DNA from: Theropithecus gelada
Taxonomy: Eukaryota; Chordata; Mammalia; Primates; Cercopithecidae
Assembly (NCBI RefSeq): GCF_003255815.1
Contig: NC_037673.1
Span: 158,868,526 to 158,932,525, forward strand
Length of the DNA stretch: 64,000 bases
Direction of reading: 5' to 3'
Shown: positions 56,635 to 64,000 of the stretch, piece after piece
How positions within the stretch are numbered: the stretch's first letter is position 1
How the letters are laid out: the number at the start of each line of letters is the position of its first letter
Position numbers and translations under genes: made by a program
The notes under the pieces: model-generated
Told to the model about the DNA's origin: nothing
Database searches by the model: none
The model's input: only the letters and a program-made list of their open reading frames with translations

Positions 56635-57394
56635 GGAGCTCCTTGGAGGGAAGAACAGGGTCAGAATATGGTGGATTACACTAAGCTGCAGTGGGGATGA
56701 TCTAAAAGAGTTGGCACAGTTGGAGGTAGAAAGAACCATTATTAGAAAATTCAAGTGAATTCAGATGATAAACAGTAGTGAAGGGAACTCTAGTGGCATG
56801 GGAATAGAAAGGAGTAAATAGATGAATGGTGTAGTAAGGAGAAAGAACTCATAAGTATTTCTGTGTGAATAGAGGACCTTAGGACCATTCTGGTGCCCTC
56901 ATAGACCATGCATTTCCACTTTGGGTATCCTTACCCTATATTGTATTAGGCATATTACAAAATACTTACAAACATGTTGAATATCATAAGTAATTATGAC
57001 AAAATGGAATTCTCTCATTTTTATAATTGAGTTCTTATAAATTCCATTATTAATATTTTCTTTCAATTTTAACCTTATTAGGTTAAATCTACGCTTTGAT
57101 TTTTACATCTATATAAGATTTGCATTGAGCAACTGGCTAGTTATAAAATAATTCATGGGTAATTAACTAAACAATTATAATTTTAATTTTTCTGGGTTTA
57201 TATATGGATATGTAAATTTTATGTACAATTTAAAATGTTTTCAGTAGCACTTCAAAAGCTTTTTGTCCTAGGTGTTGTACTTTTTATGTAACGTTGTCTT
57301 GGATGATGGCGACACTTACTAATACATCAAGAATCACGAAAAGGAAGATCAAATTCCAAGAGCCTCCCACAACACCCTTTTAGAGTTTCATGTA
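56635..57394. other. Unassigned AT-rich stretch
   Basis: The first 250 bp may be the other half of the old repeat interrupted by THE1. The rest is AT-rich with nothing recognised. Confidence 0.35.
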
Positions 57395-57459
57395 CTAAAG
57401 TCCTAAGTCAATACTTTTAAATTCAGCAAGTCTTTGAGCATGCTCTGTATCATGGAGTA

Positions 57460-57870
57460 AGTGTCCCCACCTCCTTGTGGAGATGTTTGTAGTTAACTCA
57501 GTGGGAAAAACAAAAATCTGTTTTTCCATGCAGACCCTTCTCATAAGTGCAGTCATTTGTGATCTTAGGGAAGGAGGAAAAAAACACAGCTGCTCAGGCC
57601 AGCCCAGGCCACTCTGTGGAGCTATTTCAGTAATAAAAGGGCCCAGCATGCTGCAGAAGGGCAGATGCTGCATTGACGTCAGCCCCTCCTCAGGGCCAGT
57701 CTTCAGTGTGCACATATTCATCTGCCATGAACAGTGCACCCCACGAATCCTCACTGACATGTCGTGGCTACAGCAGTGACTTAGACTTTCTCCTTGACCA
57801 CTTGCCATTTCTGCAGAAATCAGAATCTTCTCCTTGCTTCTTTACAGTTGCCAGCTAAGACTTGTACTGG
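57460..57870. promoter_or_regulatory. GC-richer unique segment with a perfect CRE octamer
   Basis: It contains tgacgtca (57674-57681), the palindromic CREB/ATF site, preceded 35-45 bp upstream by a TATA-like aataaaaggg (57632-57641). The block is clearly less AT-rich than its surroundings and belongs to no repeat I know. Open frames on both strands (57395-57808 minus, 57477-57779 plus) overlap each other and have no motif. A regulatory role is inference. Confidence 0.3.
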
Positions 57871-58611
57871 AGCAGAGTCAGAGGCAAAAAGGCGAGGCAA
57901 TTTATGATGACACATTAGTGAAGTGAAAGTAAGTCAAAGCTCTAGGTTATCTAAAAAATTAAAATTAAATTTTCTCAAAAAATGTTTCCTCAATTTTTTT
58001 TTCATTTACCAATTTGTTGTATAGCTTGTTCTGAATCCAATTTACCTCTCTTTCAAGGCAATATTAGATATTTTACTGGAGTAATTTGATATGAATCTGT
58101 CATGTAGACAATTGAGATTAATATTCAGCTTTTATGTATTTCTTATATATTTCTTCCTCCAATCAGCACTTTTTAGAAAAAAGCAAGCTAGATGAATAGT
58201 TAGGAGGGGGTAGAGAAGATGAGGTAGAAAAATATGGTAATGGAGAGAAAAAAGAAAAAGAAAAAGCTGTGAAAAAAATCTGTGAAAATCACTTTCCCTC
58301 TTTCTCTCTTCAATGAATGATTAATTCAAACTTTCTTTAAAAATTTTCCCATCTAATCATATGGAGACTCTACTCCAAATCAAGTTCACTTTGTAAGTAT
58401 AAAGGTAACATCCCCAGATTAAGGAGTTTGGTTGTTTTCTTCCTGTCACTAAATAAAATTAAAAATGTTATTTGACATTATTGTTCCAGTCTTGTAGATG
58501 ATAAATTATGGCCATGGGTCTAGTTAAAGTTAGATTTCTTTGGCACTCACATTCTCTAGGCATCCAACTCTTTCATTCTTTAATAGACTAATCTATATCA
58601 CCTCTTCTTTT
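57871..58611. other. Unique AT-rich stretch; nothing recognised
   Basis: No repeat family or gene feature visible; an A/G-rich patch at 58240-58275. Confidence 0.4.
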
Positions 58612-58740
58612 ATTTTTGTTCTTTTATTTATTTTTTCTTGCTATGTTGCCCAAACTCATCTTGAGCTCGTTGCCTCAAGCAATCCTCCTGCATCAGGCTC
58701 TTGAGTGACTGGGATTACAGGCACAAGCCACTGTGCCTCA
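58612..58740 (-). mobile_element. FRAM-like half-Alu, antisense
   Basis: About 125 bp: cttgctatgttgcccaaact, gttgcctcaagcaatcctcc, gactgggattacaggcacaa and gccactgtgcctc. It resembles the free right Alu monomer and is diverged, so old. Confidence 0.8.
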
Positions 58741-60085
58741 TATTATCTCTTATAAAAAAAATTTATCTTTGGCTTCCAGAACTTGATCAGCCAATATGTT
58801 CAACATAAAAACTAGTTCTGTAATAAACACTGACTTGTTTGCTCTTCTCTAAACTATGTTCATTTTATCTCCAGAGATAAACTGTAAATTATCTTTGAAC
58901 ATCAAACTGATAGTGTGCTGTTTCCAGGGTAATTGGAAACCCTGAGCCACAATCTAGAAAATACATAATAATATATCAATGTGTATTGTTTTATTTAGTC
59001 TTTTACAAGAGCTCATCACATGCCAGACTTTGCTAAAATTTGAGGAGATGGAGAAGATGAATTTGAATCCATTCTCTAGGGAAGCTCTCAACAAAGTGGA
59101 GGTGATGAACTTGTGATCTGATGAATTCAGAAAAATATGACAAGCTTGTGAATGAAAGGTAGTGAGGACATAAAAATTGGGTAATTAATTTTGCCCAATG
59201 TGGTCATATCAATCGATATTTAATCTGGGTCTAGATTTTAAAGAATATATATAACTTTATTAGGATAAACATTAGGGAGTCAGGAAATTTTCAGGTAGAA
59301 GTAATATTCAGAATCAAAATAAAAGTTTCCCCAACCTTTAGCACACAGCCATGTAAATAGAATTTACTATTTAACAATAGTTTCATTTTAATTAATAAAA
59401 AATCTTCTATATTGGTTGGAGAAATCTAGATTCATATTTGCCTAAAAACTGCAAGGAGAACCAAAGCCCTTCTACTCTGCATTTGATGTGCTATCTTAAA
59501 TAAAAGCTGAGATGATTCAGTTATCACAAAGAGAAATAGGCCAAATATTCAATTTGATGCATTTTGATGATGTAAACTTACAGAGTATCTTAAGCTCCTA
59601 ATATTCCCTGCTGGTCTATTCTAATTAATGTGAGCACTGCGTTTGAAGGACAAAGTTTAGTCTACAAAGGCACTGCCTGAAGTAATAGCATTTGCATCTT
59701 GCTTGATTTCCCTTATGAAAATAGAAAAAAAAAAAAAAGACTCATGCCCAAGTGGGGAACAAAAGTACTGTTCCAATCATCTATTTAACTAAAAATACAT
59801 GTATTTGATTCTAAGTTCTAATTACCTCAGTGTTTTCTCTTCATTTTTGCCAAGTGTAGCTAAAACATGAAGTTTCGCTAATATTTTGGAACCAGATTTA
59901 TATCCAATTACTTTCTGCAGATGCTTAATGTATGCTTAATGCTTTACATACACACAATGCTAGATACCAGGAATATAAACAGTGAACAAGGGAAATACCA
60001 CCACACTCTTGCAGACTTTTCTATCTAATAGGAAAATGGTAGAAAACAAGGAAATAGCTGACCATGACTCTATGATCAAAGGACT
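58741..60085. other. Unique stretch; weak L2-like text at its end
   Basis: An A-run at 59729-59743. Text at 59960-60060 (ccaggaatataaacagtgaa) may be an outlying part of the L2 that follows. No other feature. Confidence 0.4.
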
Positions 60086-60602
60086 CAAATGGCTTGCTGT
60101 TAAACTCCATTCGTTAAATAAATACCATTCAAACTCAGTATCATGATCTACAAGACCCTACATGTTCTGCTCCTACATAATTCCCTCTCATCATCACCTA
60201 CTATTCTCCCCTTCTCCCACTTAACTTTAGAAATGTAGACCTCCATGTTCATCTTCAAACATGTCGAGCTTATTTCCACACCTGAGCATTTTTATTTGTT
60301 GTTTCCTTGTCAAGGAAATCTTTGCTAATTTCCTGAATTCATTCAAATGTTACCTTGAGGAAGCTTATTCCTGACCATGCTTTTTCAGTTGGTCTCATCT
60401 GCCTTCTATTGTGCTCTAACAGTCTTTGTGGCCCATATAACTTCCTGAAATAATATTATACACACATACATGTACATACACAAATACATTATGTGCCTCT
60501 CTTCTAGAGAGGGAAGCCAGTTTGAGCCTCTTATTGACGACTGTATCTCCAGTTTCTTGTACAGTACCTTGCACTTAATAAATGTTCAATAAATATTTTC
60601 CG
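60086..60602 (+). mobile_element. L2 LINE 3' end
   Basis: Order typical of L2: ctacaagaccctacatgttc, catgtcgagcttatttccac, ttcaaatgttaccttgagga, cttattcctgaccatgcttt, then ctctagagagggaagc-like text, gactgtatctccagtttctt, cagtaccttgcacttaataa and atgttcaataaatatttt. L2 is an ancient mammalian LINE, inactive in primates. Confidence 0.8.
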
Positions 60603-61744
60603 GTTTTCATTGGAGTTGATTCATGTATGTAGAGTGACATGAAAGGAGAAGAAATGTCTTTTGAGTGTCTTTTCCCTTTATAAGTTTGCATAGGATCATT
60701 CACCATAATTTTTTTGTTCCATTCTGGCTATCTCAAATGGGATATTTCTAATGGAATCATCACAGAGGATAGTTGATTCTGAAGCTCAGATTTGTCAGTT
60801 GAAATGGAAGTACACTCCTCTGTCTGAATATTGCCAACAATTCAAACTGATGTACTGATTTCTACCAACAATCATGAGAATTTATCTGGTTCTCATAATT
60901 CTAAAAACATTCCCTTTATTGAACAGCATCTGTTCTGTTTTGAGCTGAATCAGTCAACTTGTTTGTTCTGTAAGGTCCACTGCTGCTAGAGACTCCTCTA
61001 CCGGCAACACAAATGCTTTAATTACAGGTTTCCTTCTCTGTCTTCATTCCCAAGGAAGGAAATACTTTAATCTACTTTTAACATTCGTCACCAGTTTCAG
61101 TGTCAGTGACCACGTCATCTTCATAGCTCACTGCTTGTGTATTTTTTTGGCTAATCCTTTTATGTTTTTTCACATTTAAATTTAACACTAAACATAAATG
61201 AGAATTTTCAAGCTCAAAAGAGCCTAACAATCTTTCCATCAGCTTTCCAGGTGATTTGCTTTCTAATCACCATTTAAAATAATATATACATAGTTATTTT
61301 TACATTCATGTATTCATTGCTGCTATATGCAATTGAATAAAGACAGATACAGAGACAGGCACAATTATATCTGCAAATCATTGCAGTAAATTGGATGTTT
61401 ATTCACAGAAACATCTAGTTGATGATCAATTGCTGGCAAGATTGGACAAGTTTCAAAGCGACTCCAAAGGAGATCTGAGCACACTGTTATAAAGAAAATG
61501 TTCACAGAACATAATCAAGATATTTGTTTTTGCTAAGGCAATTATAACCCCATGAAAAATGAATTCTCTAACTTTGAGGTAGAGGTGTCATTTATTTACT
61601 GTGATATTAACTGCAAGCCAAGAATCAGTTTGCTTTAATGAAAGAAGAGAAAATGTTGTTTCTGATCAAGCAAATTCAAATGAAAACATTGCCTGTTCCC
61701 ATTTGTCATTTGGATATTCTTTGCTATTTCCTTTAGAATACTAC
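60603..61744. other. Unique stretch; nothing recognised
   Basis: No repeat or gene feature that I can support. Confidence 0.4.
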
Positions 61745-61890
61745 CTTAACACATTCATATACAATTGATGGAAATGTAAATTAGTTTGATCCTTCTGGAG
61801 GAAAATTTAGAAACAGGAATAACGTCTTTTAAAATTCTTATTTGAGCTACTAGAAATGGACTCTAGCCAACAGAAACAGATGAATACTTT
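61745..61890 (+). mobile_element. Short old L1 ORF2 fragment
   Basis: ttgatggaaatgtaaattag, tccttctggaggaaaattta and gctactagaaatggactcta follow the ORF2 C-terminal text of old L1s. About 145 bp; edges uncertain. Confidence 0.5.
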
Positions 61891-62458
61891 ATTGATGGTG
61901 TATCTTAGAACTCTTAGAATGGAAGGGACATCTAATGATCCCAGCTTTAGCTAGGGCCAGAAAAGTACTGGGTGGAGGTATAGGAGGTAATAGACATCTT
62001 TTAGGGTGTGTGCAATGAAATGAATTAGGTCCAAGCACTTTTCAATTTTTTTTTCACTCACCTGCTCATTTTCACATTTCTTCAGAGAGATAACATTTGA
62101 TTGGCCAGCCATCAGTGATATGTCAATTATGTTCCCAAGGCATAGCAGAACACTTTAACTGACATTTTCACCAGAATGTATTCTAATACGGGAAAGGTTG
62201 TTTCTAATCAATCAGTATTCAAACAAATAAAAAAAACAGACCCATCACTCCTATCAAACAGCTTCAAAATAAATGACCTAAGCTCAGCCATTTTTTAACA
62301 TGCTTATGAGACCTTCTCCTAACTTTCTTATAGAGGAAATCAAATATATAGCCAATGTATTAGTAAGCCAACTTATTAGTGAAGTCTGCCCACATCCTTT
62401 ATATTTAATGTTTTATAGCCTAATAAAAGCCTAACAAATAACAAACTCACTAACTCAG
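61891..62458. other. Unique stretch; nothing recognised
   Basis: The piece at 61905-61950 (cttagaatggaagggacatc) may be a fragment of an old SINE. Otherwise nothing. Confidence 0.35.
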
Positions 62459-62605
62459 AGCAGAAGCTTTAAAGCCAGTCAGACGTGTACCTGAATCTTA
62501 CTTCTTCCACGTATTAGCAGTGGGAACTTATCCAAGTTATTTCAATGCTCAGATTTCACATTCTACATCTCTGAAGTGGAGGTAATACATTATAATTTAT
62601 AAGAT
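62459..62605 (+). mobile_element. MIR SINE
   Basis: agcagaagctttaaagccag, cagacgtgtacctgaatctt, tatccaagttatttcaatgc, cagatttcacattctacatc and gaagtggaggtaatac keep the MIR order over about 145 bp. Confidence 0.75.
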
Positions 62606-64000
62606 AGAACACTGTAGAAACAACACTTATATAAAAGGTATATTAATTTTACATTTACTATAGAAATAGAAAATGTATACAATAGTTATCTATTAGAAAT
62701 TGGATTTTAAAAATATTAAACGATTTAAATATTTTTATTTTATACAGATATAAGTGGAACCATGAAAGCGGTAGGCAACTAGTTAAAATGTGGAAACGAT
62801 GCTCTAAAATTATGAATGGAAATTTGGGGAACCCTCTGGCTTACTTAGAATCTGACATGTGCATAAGGTACTATGGTCATGGGAAGAATTATACCTTTGT
62901 TTTAACGTTGGTGAGTAATCTAATTTCATCTTCTAGAAAGCCACATCTAGCGAATGCAGGAGTGATTATGTTGGTATCCATGGGTGCCCCTATTGGTCAG
63001 TGAGAATGTACACAAAACTTTAAAGTACTGATGGCAGTGACTTTGTTGGAGTGAGAGCCGATAGCCTTCACCAACTTTTCAGAAAGATGTGAGATCCTCA
63101 AAATACTAAGAAGCACAGAATTAAAATCTTCACTATCTACCCCTCCCAATGTCCCTGATTTTGTCTACTTCCTCCTTCCTTCCTTCTATCCATTACTTCC
63201 CACTTTCAAATGCTCTTACAAGTGTGAACTGGCTGCTTAAAAAGGCCTTAGAAATTAGTGGGAGCAAGTTAGGCATGTTCCCTTTACTCCCCCATCTTTT
63301 GTAATGAGCATCCTTATATGTGGTGGAAATAAAAGATGAAATTGATTTGGCTAAGGTAAAAACACATGAATAGTAATTTAATATTAAGTTAATATAAACC
63401 TATTTTATTCCCTCATTGGAGATATAAATATGGAAACAGAAAACAGGATGGCATAATTTAAAGTGAAAATGTAATACGGTGTTACAGACTGAATCAGAAT
63501 ACTAAGATGAATTATTTTTCTTATCTGCATTGCCTTTATAATTCGAGTCCTCTTTCATAAAACTTCACTAACCCTCCCTTTTTCTTTAGCTTGTTCTAAC
63601 GTCACTTTTCTGATTTCTCATTCCTGGAGTGACAAATGTTTCCCAGGCCAACTCTGATCAGTTGTTTGGCTGTTTGAGAAGGATTTGGAGGACCTGTCAA
63701 GGCTCAGTTGGAAAGAAAACTTTGATGATTAGCAATGTATGCTATGGGTGCTGATGGGAGAAAATGGTTGCCCTTAGATGAGATTAGAGCTGAGAAAACA
63801 ATAAAGGACTCACAGCACAAAAATACTAAAATATTTTTAAAACCCATTAGGAACTGGTATAATTCAAAGTTCCACACGTTAACATGCAATCAAGTATGAA
63901 TGTACAAACAGGGTTATGACAACCTTAATTACATTAGCCTTGGGCATAAAAGTATTAGCAAAGGCAATGCATAGTTATTATAACCTTGAATATAAGCCAG
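62606..64000. other. Unique stretch to the window end; nothing recognised
   Basis: The plus-strand open frame 62788-63000 (71 codons) has no known motif and no splice or start context that supports it. No named repeat. Confidence 0.4.

Noticed and set aside
57395..57808. Overlapping open frames on both strands
   Set aside because: GC-richer DNA has fewer stops. Frames overlap on opposite strands, with no motif and no splice context.
62788..63003. Plus-strand frame of 71 codons
   Set aside because: No domain and no supporting context; similar frames occur by chance across the window.
1..64000. CRISPR arrays, operons, bacterial insertion sequences, phage genes
   Set aside because: Direct repeats seen are target duplications, microsatellites or LTRs. 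No spacer-repeat pattern, ribosome-binding sites or prokaryotic gene density.
1..64000. tRNA or other small RNA genes
   Set aside because: No tRNA-like fold or box A/B pair stood out except the decayed tRNA-derived heads of MIRs and the 7SL-derived Alus.

Overview
The window looks like nuclear DNA of a higher primate, probably human. It is AT-rich and packed with Alu (including AluY-type copies), primate-age L1, THE1/MST LTR elements and the Tigger-type MITEs MER2 and MER8, over older MLT1, L1M, HAL1, MIR and L2 remnants. I find no convincing host protein-coding exon, no rRNA or tRNA gene, no CRISPR array and no bacterial or phage feature. All long open frames lie inside L1, LTR or low-complexity sequence. 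It reads as a gene-poor intergenic or intronic stretch.

Layout. 1-7.9 kb: an old plus-strand L1M, split by an MLT1 LTR, by a younger L1 3' end with a 9-bp target duplication, and by a 3.4-kb block of antisense HAL1-like sequence. That block itself contains a MER2, a (CT)n tract and an AluJ that carries an MSTA provirus. 7.9-12.5 kb: mostly unique sequence with one MLT1 LTR, then a MIR. 12.7-20.7 kb: old L1M/HAL1 pieces, an unclassified LTR, and a 4.7-kb primate L1 (L1PB-like) that has lost its reverse-transcriptase core and its 3' end; a MER8 sits in the L1M 3' UTR. 20.7-30.3 kb: mostly unique DNA with three MLT1 LTRs and an antisense L1M 3' UTR. 30.3-32.7 kb: an AluS-like copy, an MLT1, an AluY with a giant polypyrimidine tail, and a half-Alu.

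32.7-45.9 kb: a pile-up of four L1 segments, all on the minus strand. One is about 6 kb with 5' UTR, ORF1 and ORF2. They are interrupted by four Alus and an MST LTR. 45.9-51 kb: mostly unique. 51.1-53.2 kb: a 5'-truncated plus-strand L1 with an Alu inside it, followed by a TA/TG-rich palindromic tract. 54.3-56.6 kb: a complete-structure THE1 provirus on the minus strand with a 5-bp target duplication. 56.6-64 kb: mostly unique DNA with a half-Alu, an L2, a MIR and one GC-richer segment carrying a perfect CRE octamer.

The genes do not form a pathway. The content is a layered record of retrotransposition, and the nesting gives a relative order of events. The L1 ORFs and LTR-element interiors are broken or partial, and I see none that looks able to move. 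I did not find a previously undescribed biological system. The most informative signals are structural: nested insertions with intact target duplications, an Alu-associated deletion, local tandem duplications inside L1 ORF2, a perfect hairpin, and several probably unstable microsatellites. Element names come from recognition of family sequence, not from a database search, and edges are accurate to roughly 5-30 bp unless a target duplication fixes them.
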